Origin: DASSBG01 sp963800395 | Lineage (GTDB): Bacteria > Pseudomonadota > Gammaproteobacteria > Xanthomonadales > Rhodanobacteraceae | Assembly (NCBI GenBank): GCA_963800395.1 | Contig: CAWDBD010000001.1 | Coordinates: forward strand, 62,001-126,000 | Direction of reading: 5' to 3' | DNA length: 64,000 bases | Shown here: positions 48,815 through 57,393 of the stretch, one piece after another | Numbering within the stretch: the stretch's first letter is position 1 | Layout: every line of letters starts with the position of its first letter | Program-made: the position numbers and the translations under genes | Notes under the pieces: model-generated | Database searches by the model: none | Seen by the model: only the letters and a program-made list of their open reading frames with translations | Told to the model about the DNA's origin: nothing

Positions 48815-49845
48815 TGGAAATGAGCCTGCAATCGGACTTGTGGCTGGTGGTATGGACGCTGGTCAAGATACTGGCGATCAGCATCCCGGTAATCCTGGCG
48901 GTGGCCATGTTCGTGTACTGGGAGCGCAAGGTCATCGGCTGGATGCATGTGCGCATGGGGCCAAACCAGATCGGCCCGCTGGGCCTGCTGCAGGCCTTCG
49001 CCGACGTGGTCAAGTTGCTGATCAAGGAGATCATCCTCCCGAGCAACGCCAACCGTTTCCTGTTTCTGCTGGCGCCGCTGCTGGCGGTGGTACCGGCGCT
49101 GGCGGCATGGGCCGTGGTGCCCTTCGACCAGGGCCTTGTGCTGGCCAACATCAACGCCGGTGTGTTGTATCTGCTGGCCATGACCTCGATGGGTGTGTAC
49201 GGCATCATCCTGGCCGGATGGGCGTCCAATTCGCGCTACGCGCTGCTGGGTGCCATGCGCTCGGCGGCGCAGGTGATTTCCTACGAGATCGCCATGGGCA
49301 TGGCGCTGATCAGCGTGCTGGTGCTGGCGGGAAGTCTCAACCTGACCCAGATTGTCGATGCCCAGGCCGGCAGCAAGGGCCTGTTCGACTGGTTCTGGCT
49401 TCCGTTGCTGCCGATGTTCGTGATCTACACGGTTTCGGTCGTGGCCGAAACCAACCGTCTGCCGTTCGATGTCGCCGAGGGCGAATCGGAAATCGTGGCC
49501 GGGTTCCATGTCGAGTACTCGGGGTCGGCATTCGCGATCTTTTTCCTGGCCGAATACGCCAACATGATTCTGGTCAGCTTCCTGGCGTCGGTCCTGTTCC
49601 TGGGCGGCTGGTTGAGTCCGTTCCCCGTGTCCTGGGGATGGCTCGGCGCTGGCGGCTGGTGGTGGCTGATTCTGAAGTCATTCGTGTTTTCGTTTCTGTT
49701 CCTCTGGTTCCGCGCCACGTTCCCGCGCTTCCGCTACGACCAGATCATGCGTCTGGGCTGGAAGGTGTTCATTCCGATTACCATCGTCTGGGTGCTGGTG
49801 GCCGGTTGCATGAAGTATTTTGGCTGGGTCACACCAGGAGGTTGA
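48811..49845 (+). CDS. nuoH: NADH-quinone oxidoreductase subunit H
   Basis: The 344-residue membrane subunit has about eight helices. VYWERKVIGWMHVRMGPNQI and NRLPFDVAEGESEIVAGFH are its signatures; their charged residues line the quinone chamber entrance. The ATG at 48811 overlaps the nuoG stop by 4 nt; Met codons at 48814 and 48820 are alternative starts. Confidence 0.96.
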   Translation: MMEMSLQSDLWLVVWTLVKILAISIPVILAVAMFVYWERKVIGWMHVRMGPNQIGPLGLLQAFADVVKLLIKEIILPSNANRFLFLLAPLLAVVPALAAWAVVPFDQGLVLANINAGVLYLLAMTSMGVYGIILAGWASNSRYALLGAMRSAAQVISYEIAMGMALISVLVLAGSLNLTQIVDAQAGSKGLFDWFWLPLLPMFVIYTVSVVAETNRLPFDVAEGESEIVAGFHVEYSGSAFAIFFLAEYANMILVSFLASVLFLGGWLSPFPVSWGWLGAGGWWWLILKSFVFSFLFLWFRATFPRFRYDQIMRLGWKVFIPITIVWVLVAGCMKYFGWVTPGG

Positions 49846-49849
49846 TGAC

Positions 49850-50341
49850 ATGAGCAAGGTATTTGCCTATTTCAAGAGCCTGATGCTGGTGGAGCTGTTC
49901 CAGGGCATGGGCTTGACCATGCGTTACATGGTCAGTCCCAAGTACACCATGCGCTTTCCGATGGAGTCCATTCCGCGATCCAATCGCTTTCGTGGTCTGC
50001 ATGCGCTGCGGCGCTATCCGAATGGCGAGGAGCGCTGCATTGCCTGCAAATTGTGCGAGGCCGTGTGCCCGGCGCTTGCCATCACCATCGAGGCCGGCCC
50101 GCGCGCCGACGACGGCACCCGGCGCACGACCCGTTACGAGATCGATCTGTTCAAGTGCATCTACTGCGGTTTCTGCGAGGAAAGCTGCCCGGTGGATTCG
50201 ATTGTCGAAACCTCGGTGCTGGAATACCACTTCGAAAATCGCGGCGAGAACGTGATGACCAAGCCGCAGCTGCTGGCTATCGGCGATCGCTTTGAAGAAC
50301 AGGTCGCCAGCAACCGCCGTATGGATGCACCCTACCGATGA
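49850..50341 (+). CDS. nuoI: NADH-quinone oxidoreductase subunit I
   Basis: The 163-residue ferredoxin-like subunit has two [4Fe-4S] motifs, CIACKLCEAVCP and CIYCGFCEESCP (N6a and N6b), and is otherwise conserved (RGLHALRRYPNGEERC). AGGAGG at 49837-49842 fixes the start at 49850. It links NuoG to NuoB in the electron chain. Confidence 0.97.
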   Translation: MSKVFAYFKSLMLVELFQGMGLTMRYMVSPKYTMRFPMESIPRSNRFRGLHALRRYPNGEERCIACKLCEAVCPALAITIEAGPRADDGTRRTTRYEIDLFKCIYCGFCEESCPVDSIVETSVLEYHFENRGENVMTKPQLLAIGDRFEEQVASNRRMDAPYR

Positions 50342-50360
50342 GCACGCAGGAGTTCTTGCA

Positions 50361-50981
50361 ATGACATTCCCGTTGCTTTGTTTTTACGTGTTCGCCGGGA
50401 TTGCGATCCTGGCCGCGCTGGGCGTGATCAGCTCGCGCAACCCGGTTTATGCCGTGTTGCTGCTGGTGCTGACGTTTTTCAGCATGGCCTGCACCTGGCT
50501 GCTGGCCGACGCGGAGTTTCTTGGCCTCGCCCTGGTGGTGGTGTATGTCGGCGCCGTGATGGTGCTGTTCCTGTTCGTGGTGATGATGCTTGACGTGAAG
50601 CTCGATGCAATGCGCGAAGGCTTTGCCAGGTACCTGCCTGTCGGCATCGTGGTGGGCGCCATCATGCTCGCGGAAATGCTGGCAGTGATCGGCGTGCGCG
50701 CCATGCACAGCGTGACCAAGGATGCCGATCCGGCCCTGCTGCAACACATGTCCAACACCGAATGGCTGGGCACGCAGCTGTTCACCGGATTTCTGCTGCC
50801 GTTCGAGATTGCCGCCATCATCCTCACCGTGGGCCTGATTGCGGCAGTCACCCTGACCTTGCGTCAGCGCACCGGGACGCGCAAGCAGTACCCGTCCGAG
50901 CAGGTTGCGGTGAAGAAGTCCGATCGTATGCGTGTCGTCAAGATGGCGTCCGAACCACGGGTAGGGGAGGCAAGCGAATGA
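50361..50981 (+). CDS. nuoJ: NADH-quinone oxidoreductase subunit J
   Basis: The 206-residue membrane subunit has five helices and the family segment RNPVYAVLLLVLTFFSMA with VYVGAVMVLFLFVVMMLD. AGGAG precedes the ATG at 50361. Its stop overlaps the nuoK start by 4 nt. The last 35 residues are a polar tail. Confidence 0.95.
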   Translation: MTFPLLCFYVFAGIAILAALGVISSRNPVYAVLLLVLTFFSMACTWLLADAEFLGLALVVVYVGAVMVLFLFVVMMLDVKLDAMREGFARYLPVGIVVGAIMLAEMLAVIGVRAMHSVTKDADPALLQHMSNTEWLGTQLFTGFLLPFEIAAIILTVGLIAAVTLTLRQRTGTRKQYPSEQVAVKKSDRMRVVKMASEPRVGEASE

Positions 50982-51283
50982 TTACCCTGGCGCACTTCAT
51001 CGTGTTGGGCGCGGTACTGTTCTCGATTTCCGTGGTTGGCATTTTCATCAACCGCAAGAACATGATCGTGCTGCTGATGTGCATCGAGCTGATGCTGGTG
51101 GCGGTCAACACCAACTTCATTGCCTTTTCGCGTTTTCTTGGCGACCCATCCGGTCAGGTGTTCGTGTTCTTCATCCTGACTGTGGCCGCCGCCGAGGCTG
51201 CCATTGGCCTTGCTATCCTCACCCTCCTGTTCCGCAATCGCCGCACGATCAATGTGGGCGAAATCGACTCGATGAAAGGTTGA
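50978..51283 (+). CDS. nuoK: NADH-quinone oxidoreductase subunit K
   Basis: The protein of 101 residues has three helices; the acidic residues in CIELMLVAVN and AAAEAAIGLAI are the proton-path glutamates. GGGGAGG lies 7 nt before the ATG, within the end of nuoJ. It is 7 nt upstream of nuoL. Confidence 0.96.
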   Translation: MITLAHFIVLGAVLFSISVVGIFINRKNMIVLLMCIELMLVAVNTNFIAFSRFLGDPSGQVFVFFILTVAAAEAAIGLAILTLLFRNRRTINVGEIDSMKG

Positions 51284-51290
51284 CGACACG

Positions 51291-53312
51291 ATGAGTTTAT
51301 CCATCTCCGTCCTGCTGGCCATCGTGCTGGCGCCCCTGATCGGCTCGCTGCTTGCCGGTCTGCTGCGCAATCAGGTGGGCCGCGCCGGTGCAGCGGCTGC
51401 GGCCATCATCGGCGTGGGCATTGCCTGTGGATTGTCCTTCTATGTGTTCTGGCAACTGGTCTGGGGTGGCGCTGCCAACTTCGACCAGAACGTCTACACC
51501 TGGCTGGAAGTGGGCAAGCTTTCGCTGAGCGTCGGCTTCATGATCGACAGGCTGACCGCCATGATGATGGTGGTGGTCACCTTCGTATCCCTGATGGTGC
51601 ATGTCTATACCATCGGCTACATGGCAGATGATGATGGTTACCAGCGCTTTTTCAGCTATATCGCGCTGTTCACCTTCGCCATGCTGATGCTGGTGATGGC
51701 CAACAACTTCATGCAGCTGTTCTTCGGCTGGGAGGCGGTTGGCCTGGTGTCCTACCTGCTGATCGGCTTCTGGTTCAAGCGCGAGTCGGCAATTTACGCC
51801 AACCTGAAGGCCTTTGTGGTCAACCGGGTTGGTGATTTCGGCTTCATTCTCGGCATTGCCGCGGTCCTGTACGCCTTTGGCGCGCTCGATTACGGTACGG
51901 TGTTTGCGCATGCCAGTGAGCTGGCCGGGCGCAGCATCGGCATCTGGGGCAGCCATTCGGTGGGTCTGGCCACACTGATCTGCCTGCTGCTGTTTGTTGG
52001 CGCCATGGGCAAGTCGGCGCAGGTGCCCCTGCACGTGTGGCTGCCGGACTCGATGGAAGGCCCGACCCCCATCTCGGCGCTTATCCATGCGGCAACCATG
52101 GTCACCGCAGGCATCTTCATGGTGGCGCGCATGTCGCCGCTGTTCGAGATGTCGCCTGCGGCACTGTCCTTCGTGCTGATCATCGGCGCCACCACGGCCC
52201 TGTTCATGGGGCTGGTGGGTATCGTGCAACACGACATCAAGCGTGTGATCGCCTACTCGACCCTGTCGCAGCTCGGCTACATGACCGTGGCGCTGGGCGT
52301 GTCGGCCTATGCCGGTGGCGTGTACCACCTGATGACCCATGCCTTCTTCAAGGCGCTGCTGTTCCTGGGTGCCGGTTCGGTCATCATTGCCATGCACCAC
52401 GAGCAGGACATGCGCCACATGGGCGGCTTGCGCAAGTACATGCCGATCACCTGGATCACCATGTGGATCGGTTCGCTGGCGCTGGTGGCGGTGCCGGGCA
52501 CGGCCGGGTTCTTCTCCAAGGACTCGATCATCGAGGCTGTGGCCGAGTCGCATCGCTTCGGCTCGGGCTACGCCTGGTTCTGCGTCATGGCGGGCGTATT
52601 CGTGACCTCGCTGTACACCTTCCGGCTGCTTTATCTGACCTTCCATGGCAAGGAGCGCTTCACGGTGGATGCCCATGCCGGCAATCACGGCGATGATCAT
52701 CATCATGAGCCGGGTGTGCTGGCGCACAAGCCGAAGGAGTCACCCTGGGTGGTCACCGTGCCGCTGGTGCTTCTGGCCATCCCGTCGCTGGTCATCGGCT
52801 GGCCGACGGTCAAGCCCATATTGTTCGGCGGCTGGTTCGGCAAGGCCATCGAGGTGCACGAGCAGCACAATGTGCTGGCTGAGGTTGGGCACGGGTTCCA
52901 CGGTGCCTGGGCGATGACCCTGCACGGCTTTACCCAGTGGCCCTTCTGGATTGCAGTCGCGGGCTTCGCGGTAGCCACCTATGTCTACCTGTTCAACCCG
53001 TCCATGGCAGATCGTGCCGCGCGCATGTTCAAGCCCATCTATACCACCCTCGTCAGGAAGTACTGGTTCGACGAAGCCGAGTACGGCCTGTTTGCGCGCG
53101 GCGGCCAGCTGCTGGGCAAGGGCCTGTGGAAGGGCGGTGATGCCGGCCTGATCGATGGCGGTCTGGTAAAGGGTTCCACGGCGCTGGTGGCGCGCATGGC
53201 CGGCGTATTGCGCGGCCTGCAATCGGGCTATCTGTATCACTATGCATTCGCGATGATCCTCGGCCTGATTCTGCTGCTGGGCGGACAGTGGCTGTTCGGG
53301 GGGTGGTCGTGA
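51291..53312 (+). CDS. nuoL: NADH-quinone oxidoreductase subunit L
   Basis: The antiporter-like subunit of 673 residues has about 16 helices and a long C-terminal amphipathic helix. FFGWEAVGLVSYLLIGFW contains the key Glu; GAMGKSAQVPLHVWLPDSME contains the pumping Lys. A His-rich loop (HGDDHHHEPG) lies near residue 465. A heptamer-repeat element (53327-53588) separates it from nuoM. Confidence 0.97.
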   Translation: MSLSISVLLAIVLAPLIGSLLAGLLRNQVGRAGAAAAAIIGVGIACGLSFYVFWQLVWGGAANFDQNVYTWLEVGKLSLSVGFMIDRLTAMMMVVVTFVSLMVHVYTIGYMADDDGYQRFFSYIALFTFAMLMLVMANNFMQLFFGWEAVGLVSYLLIGFWFKRESAIYANLKAFVVNRVGDFGFILGIAAVLYAFGALDYGTVFAHASELAGRSIGIWGSHSVGLATLICLLLFVGAMGKSAQVPLHVWLPDSMEGPTPISALIHAATMVTAGIFMVARMSPLFEMSPAALSFVLIIGATTALFMGLVGIVQHDIKRVIAYSTLSQLGYMTVALGVSAYAGGVYHLMTHAFFKALLFLGAGSVIIAMHHEQDMRHMGGLRKYMPITWITMWIGSLALVAVPGTAGFFSKDSIIEAVAESHRFGSGYAWFCVMAGVFVTSLYTFRLLYLTFHGKERFTVDAHAGNHGDDHHHEPGVLAHKPKESPWVVTVPLVLLAIPSLVIGWPTVKPILFGGWFGKAIEVHEQHNVLAEVGHGFHGAWAMTLHGFTQWPFWIAVAGFAVATYVYLFNPSMADRAARMFKPIYTTLVRKYWFDEAEYGLFARGGQLLGKGLWKGGDAGLIDGGLVKGSTALVARMAGVLRGLQSGYLYHYAFAMILGLILLLGGQWLFGGWS

Positions 53313-53619
53313 TGGCTTCTTGTTTTCGGGACTCGGTCAAGAGCCGGGACTCGGGACTCGGGACTCGGGACTCGGCTTTGGTTCCGGGACTCGGGACTCG
53401 GGACTCGGGACTCGGGAAAGCTCGCAACCCACGGGCTGCGGCGAAAATAGGTTCTGTATTGCCCGATCGGAGTAATGAACCCGGTTTCTCGGTTCGGCTA
53501 ACAGCACCAGAAACCCGGTGCTCTTCCGAGTCCCGAGTCCCGAGTCCCGAGTCCCGGCTCTCCACCCAGTCCCGAGTCCCGAGTCCCGCCCATACAACAA
53601 CGCAAGCCAAGGATCCGAC
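53313..53619. other. 307-bp gap between nuoL and nuoM
   Basis: No gene is present. Apart from 14 nt after the nuoL stop and about 30 nt carrying the nuoM ribosome-binding site (AAGGA at 53609-53613), the whole gap is a heptamer-repeat element. Confidence 0.9.
53327..53588. repeat. Inverted heptamer-array element between nuoL and nuoM
   Basis: The largest copy. GGGACTC repeats on the left are in two blocks (about 53327-53375 and 53385-53416), GAGTCCC repeats on the right also in two (53526-53557 and 53567-53588). The core of about 107 bp starts GGAAAGCTCGC with GCGGCGAAAAT and ends CCCGGTGCTCTTCC, so it shares its two ends with the nuoD/E and nuoF/G elements respectively. Confidence 0.93.
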
Positions 53620-55119
53620 ATGACCGACTGGCCCATTCTGAGTCTGCTGATCTGGATCTCCATCGGTGGCGCGGCTGTGGTGCTGGCTGCCGGCAATGCA
53701 CGGCCGCAAATGGCGCGCTGGCTGGCACTGGCGGTGTCGCTGGTGGTCATGCTGCTGAGCCTGGCCATGGTGCCCGGATTCGACGCAGCCACGGCATCGT
53801 TGCAGTTTGTCGAAAACCACATGTGGATCAGTGCGCTGAATGTGCGCTACCACCTCGGTGTTGACGGCATCGCGCTGCCCCTGATCCTGCTTACCACCAT
53901 CACCACGGTGCTGGTGGTTATCGGTGCCTGGGAAGTGATCAAGGAGCGGGTGCATCAGTACATGGCGGCCATGCTGGCGCTGAACGGTTTCATGATTGCC
54001 GTGTTCAGCGCAGCCGATGCATTGCTGTTCTACGTGTTCTTCGAGGCCATGCTGATCCCGATGTTCATCCTGATCGGCGTGTGGGGTGGACCGCGACGCG
54101 TGTACGCGACGCTGAAGTTCTTCATCTACACCTTCCTCGGCTCGATCTTCTTCCTGATTGCCCTGATCTACCTGTACCTGCAGGCAGGCACATTTGACAT
54201 CGCCACCCTGCAGGCCCTGCGCCTGCCGGCAATCACCCAGAGCTGGCTGTTCTTCGCCTTTCTCGGCGCCTTTGCCATCAAGGTGCCGATGTGGCCGGTG
54301 CACACCTGGCTTCCCGATGCCCACGTCGAGGCGCCCACCGGCGGTTCAGTGGTACTGGCGGCGGTGATGCTGAAGATCGGCGGCTACGGATTCATGCGCT
54401 TTTCCCTGCCGATTCTTCCCGATGCCAGCATGCGCTGGGCCTGGCTGATGATCGCGCTGAGCCTGATTGCCATCATCTACATCGGCTATGTGGCGCTGGT
54501 GCAGAAGGACATGAAGAAACTGATTGCCTATTCGTCGGTTTCGCACATGGGCCTGGTGACGCTGGGCATTTTCATGGGCATCCTGCTGGTGCGCGCCCAG
54601 GTCGATCCCGGTGCGGCCCGCCTGGGTCTTTCCGGTGCGATGGTGCAGATGATCTCGCACGGTTTCATTTCCGGTGCACTGTTTACCTGTATCGGCGTGA
54701 TGTATGACAGGTTGCACACGCGCGAGATCGAGCGCTACGGCGGTCTGGTCAACGTGATGCCCTGGTTTGCCTTCTTCATGGTGCTGTTCTCGATGGCCAA
54801 CGTCGGCCTGCCGGGCACCAGCGGATTCGTGGGTGAATTCATGGTCATCCTGGCCAGCTTCGGCGTCAACGTGTGGGTGGCCGGCTGTGCCGCATTTACC
54901 CTGATCATCGGCGCCGGTTACACCCTGTGGCTGGTCAAGCGGGTCATCTGGGGCAAGGTCGGCAACGACGAAGTCGCCGCCATGTCCGATATCAATCCGC
55001 GTGAAGCGCTTGTGCTGGCCGCGTTCGCCATTGGCGTGCTGGCCATCGGCATCTGGCCGTGGCCGCTGACGCACATGATGGACGCCTCCATCGCCCACCT
55101 CGTCTCACAACTGGTCTGA
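53620..55119 (+). CDS. nuoM: NADH-quinone oxidoreductase subunit M
   Basis: The 499-residue antiporter-like subunit contains FFEAMLIPMFILIGVWGG, with the key Glu, and AIKVPMWPVHTWLPDAHVEAP, with the pumping Lys. The ATG at 53620 has AAGGA 6 nt upstream. The frame is open upstream to 53518 through repeat DNA, encoding repeat-derived residues that are not NuoM. Confidence 0.97.
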   Translation: MTDWPILSLLIWISIGGAAVVLAAGNARPQMARWLALAVSLVVMLLSLAMVPGFDAATASLQFVENHMWISALNVRYHLGVDGIALPLILLTTITTVLVVIGAWEVIKERVHQYMAAMLALNGFMIAVFSAADALLFYVFFEAMLIPMFILIGVWGGPRRVYATLKFFIYTFLGSIFFLIALIYLYLQAGTFDIATLQALRLPAITQSWLFFAFLGAFAIKVPMWPVHTWLPDAHVEAPTGGSVVLAAVMLKIGGYGFMRFSLPILPDASMRWAWLMIALSLIAIIYIGYVALVQKDMKKLIAYSSVSHMGLVTLGIFMGILLVRAQVDPGAARLGLSGAMVQMISHGFISGALFTCIGVMYDRLHTREIERYGGLVNVMPWFAFFMVLFSMANVGLPGTSGFVGEFMVILASFGVNVWVAGCAAFTLIIGAGYTLWLVKRVIWGKVGNDEVAAMSDINPREALVLAAFAIGVLAIGIWPWPLTHMMDASIAHLVSQLV

Positions 55120-55130
55120 AGGGTTAAGTG

Positions 55131-56570
55131 ATGCCGAACCTCACCGATGTCCTGACCATTCTGCCGGAGATCTACCTGCTGGCCGCAACCTGCGTGTTGC
55201 TGCTGATGGACGTGTTCCTGCGCGAAGATCAGAAAGGCCTGACCCACTACCTGGCTATCGCCATCGCACTCGTGGCGATCTGGCTGGTCATCGCCAATGG
55301 CCAGAACGACATGGCCACTGCCTTCAACGGCATGTACCTCAATGACGGCATGGCCACCGTGCTCAAGGTCTTCATCCTGCTCAGTACGGTGCTGGTCTTT
55401 GTCTATGCGCGGCCGTACCTGCAGCAGCGCAAGCTGCATGTTGGCGAGTTCTACTCGCTGACACTGTTCGCCAGTGCCGGAGCCATGTTCCTCGTGTCGG
55501 CCGGCAATCTGGTCACCTTGTACCTGGGCCTGCAGCTGCTGGCACTGTGCTCCTACACCCTGGTCGCGCTGAACCGCGAGTCGCCGCTGTCTTCCGAAGC
55601 CGCCATGAAGTACTTCGTGCTCAGCGCGCTGGCATCGGGTTTGCTGCTGTACGGCATGTCCATGATCTACGGCGCCACGGGCACCCTGGATCTGGCCCAG
55701 ATCGCGGCCGTCATTCCGCATGCCCAGCACCAGAACCTGCTGCTGTTCGGACTGGTGTTCGTGGTCGTGGGCATCACCTTCGAGCTTGGCGTGGCCCCGT
55801 TCCACATGTGGCTGCCGGATGTCTACGAGGGCTCGCCGACTCCGGTGACCAATTTCATCGGCTCGGTGTCCAAGCTGGCGGCCTTCGGCATGGCCGTCCG
55901 CCTGCTGGATTACGGTCTGCATCCGCTGGTGCACAACTGGCAGGCGATGCTGGCCGCGCTGGCCGTTCTGTCGCTGGTGATCGGCAACTTTGTCGCCATT
56001 GTGCAGAGCAATCTCAAGCGCATGCTGGCCTACTCGACCATTTCGCACATGGGCTTCGTGCTGCTGGGTCTGGTGCAAGGCAACGGCCAGGGTTACGGTG
56101 CGGCCCTGTTCTACGTGGTCTGCTACGCGCTGATGTCCAGCGCCGCCTTCGGCGTGATCCTGGCCATGGCGCGCGCCGGCTTCGAGGCCGAGAACATCGA
56201 CGACTTCAGGGGCCTCAACAAGCGTTCGCCCTGGTTTGCCGGGATCATGGCCATGGCGATTTTCTCGCTGGCCGGCATCCCGCCCCTGTGGGGTTTCTAC
56301 GCCAAGCTGCTGGTACTCAAGGCCGCCATTGACGCCGGCTTCCTGTGGCTGGCCATTGTCGCCATCATCACCGCCATCATCGGTCTGTTCTACTACCTGC
56401 GCGTGGTCAAGGTGATGTACTTCGACGCACCCGAAGAGGGCAGCGTGCTGGCACCGGTCGACGACAAACCCCTGCGCTGGGTGCTCAGCCTCAACGGCCT
56501 GGCCCTGCTGGTGGTCGGCCTGTACTGGGGCCCCTTGCTCACCTGGTGCCAGCAGGCTTTCGCCAGCTGA
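55131..56570 (+). CDS. nuoN: NADH-quinone oxidoreductase subunit N
   Basis: The third antiporter-like subunit has 479 residues. ELGVAPFHMWLPDVYEGSP and LGLQLLALCSYTLVAL are signature segments. GAAGGG lies before the ATG at 55131; GTG at 55128 is the alternative. It is the last gene of the operon. A GGGCGC-TGG-GCGCCC hairpin follows at 56603-56617 without a T-run. Confidence 0.96.
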   Translation: MPNLTDVLTILPEIYLLAATCVLLLMDVFLREDQKGLTHYLAIAIALVAIWLVIANGQNDMATAFNGMYLNDGMATVLKVFILLSTVLVFVYARPYLQQRKLHVGEFYSLTLFASAGAMFLVSAGNLVTLYLGLQLLALCSYTLVALNRESPLSSEAAMKYFVLSALASGLLLYGMSMIYGATGTLDLAQIAAVIPHAQHQNLLLFGLVFVVVGITFELGVAPFHMWLPDVYEGSPTPVTNFIGSVSKLAAFGMAVRLLDYGLHPLVHNWQAMLAALAVLSLVIGNFVAIVQSNLKRMLAYSTISHMGFVLLGLVQGNGQGYGAALFYVVCYALMSSAAFGVILAMARAGFEAENIDDFRGLNKRSPWFAGIMAMAIFSLAGIPPLWGFYAKLLVLKAAIDAGFLWLAIVAIITAIIGLFYYLRVVKVMYFDAPEEGSVLAPVDDKPLRWVLSLNGLALLVVGLYWGPLLTWCQQAFAS

Positions 56571-56904
56571 GGCAGGCCTGCCCGAGCGCGGAGGCGCCGC
56601 GCGGGCGCTGGGCGCCCGGCAGACCGGGTTGCGCGGGCTGAACGGAAGGTGGCCGGATACTTGTTTTTTCGCGTGTGTTGATACTTGTCGCGTTGCGAAT
56701 AAAATCTGAACTATTGTTGATAGTGGGGATGGTTGGCTGCGCTGCGGCCATACTCCTGGGAATTGCGACGGTTTTGATTAGTATTATTCTGGCGTTGAAG
56801 TCACCACCTTGATGGGGCCTGATTAGCCCGTTCTCCAGGCAGCAATCGCAGCCCTTCCGACTCTAGCCCGCCATGGTGGCGCCATGTCCCGTAACGATGG
56901 CTAC

Positions 56905-57105
56905 GTTACTGGTCATCAACTGGATCCGGTTTCAGAAGGGCATGTTCCTGGTCGAGTCCTGGATGAGTACGTCACGGAAGCAAAGTGATACCTGGCGCTA
57001 TAGGCGGCACGCTGGCCGCAGAGCTCTCGCGGCCCGACTCAAACTGAATGGGCAGGGGTTCGTGGCCCTTGGGAGAGTGGCCTGGCAAGCGCGCAGAGGG
57101 ACCTG
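56905..57105 (+). pseudogene. Decayed IS1595/ISXO2-type transposase N-terminus
   Basis: One frame reads NWIRFQKGMFLVE and, after a 1-nt shift, the next reads LDEYVTEAK, which together resemble the conserved start of IS1595-family transposases (NRIQFQKGLSLxEFLxxYGTEAQC). A later GFVALGRVAW stretch may be the degraded GFVCPRCG zinc motif. No terminal inverted repeats or catalytic DNE region were found, so it is a relic at best. Confidence 0.4.
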
Positions 57106-57145
57106 AATGGATCCCGTCAACCAGATGATGGAGGCGTTGCGGATC

Positions 57146-57174
57146 TTGCGTTGTTCGGCCGGCGCAGTTAAACT
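57146..57174 (+). promoter_or_regulatory. Sigma-70 promoter of tRNA-fMet
   Basis: TTGCGT (57146-57151) and TAAACT (57169-57174) are separated by 17 nt, which predicts a start near 57181, 7 nt before the mature tRNA. Confidence 0.6.
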
Positions 57175-57187
57175 TGCCGTTCTCTGA

Positions 57188-57264
<77 letters not shown>

Positions 57265-57276
57265 GTTTTGGCAGGA

Positions 57277-57297
57277 GCCTCCACTGGAGGCTTTTTT
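57277..57297 (+). terminator. Intrinsic terminator after tRNA-fMet
   Basis: A 6-bp stem GCCTCC/GGAGGC with an ACT loop is followed at once by six T residues (57292-57297). It would end or attenuate transcription between the tRNA and rimP. Confidence 0.8.
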
Positions 57298-57366
57298 GTT
57301 GGGCGCAGGGCAGCGCCGGGTTGTGTGGCAGCGCAGGTCGGGCTGGCACGCAATAGCAGGACATCG

Positions 57367-57393
57367 TTGGAAAATCGCGACGATGTTTACAAT
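57367..57393 (+). promoter_or_regulatory. Candidate promoter for rimP-nusA-infB
   Basis: TTGGAA (57367-57372) and TACAAT (57388-57393) are 15 nt apart, downstream of the tRNA terminator. The short spacer weakens the case. Confidence 0.35.

Larger units (their letters stand above)
56571..57187. other. 617-bp intergenic region, nuoN to tRNA-fMet
   Basis: It holds hairpins just after nuoN (a GGCAGGCCTGCC palindrome and a 6-bp stem at 56603-56617), an AT-richer stretch at about 56660-56790 unlike its surroundings, a decayed transposase fragment (about 56905-57105) and the promoter of the initiator tRNA (57146-57174). Confidence 0.7.

Noticed and set aside
51297..52727. 476-codon minus-strand frame opposite nuoL
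   Set aside because: His/Gln-rich translation typical of the complement of a membrane-protein gene; no domain.
53518..53619. 34-residue N-terminal extension of NuoM
   Set aside because: Encoded by GAGTCCC repeats; the ATG at 53620 has AAGGA upstream.
56873..57106. 77-residue intact protein in the nuoN/tRNA gap
   Set aside because: The frame fits only part of a transposase and the similarity continues in another frame, so it was listed as a relic.
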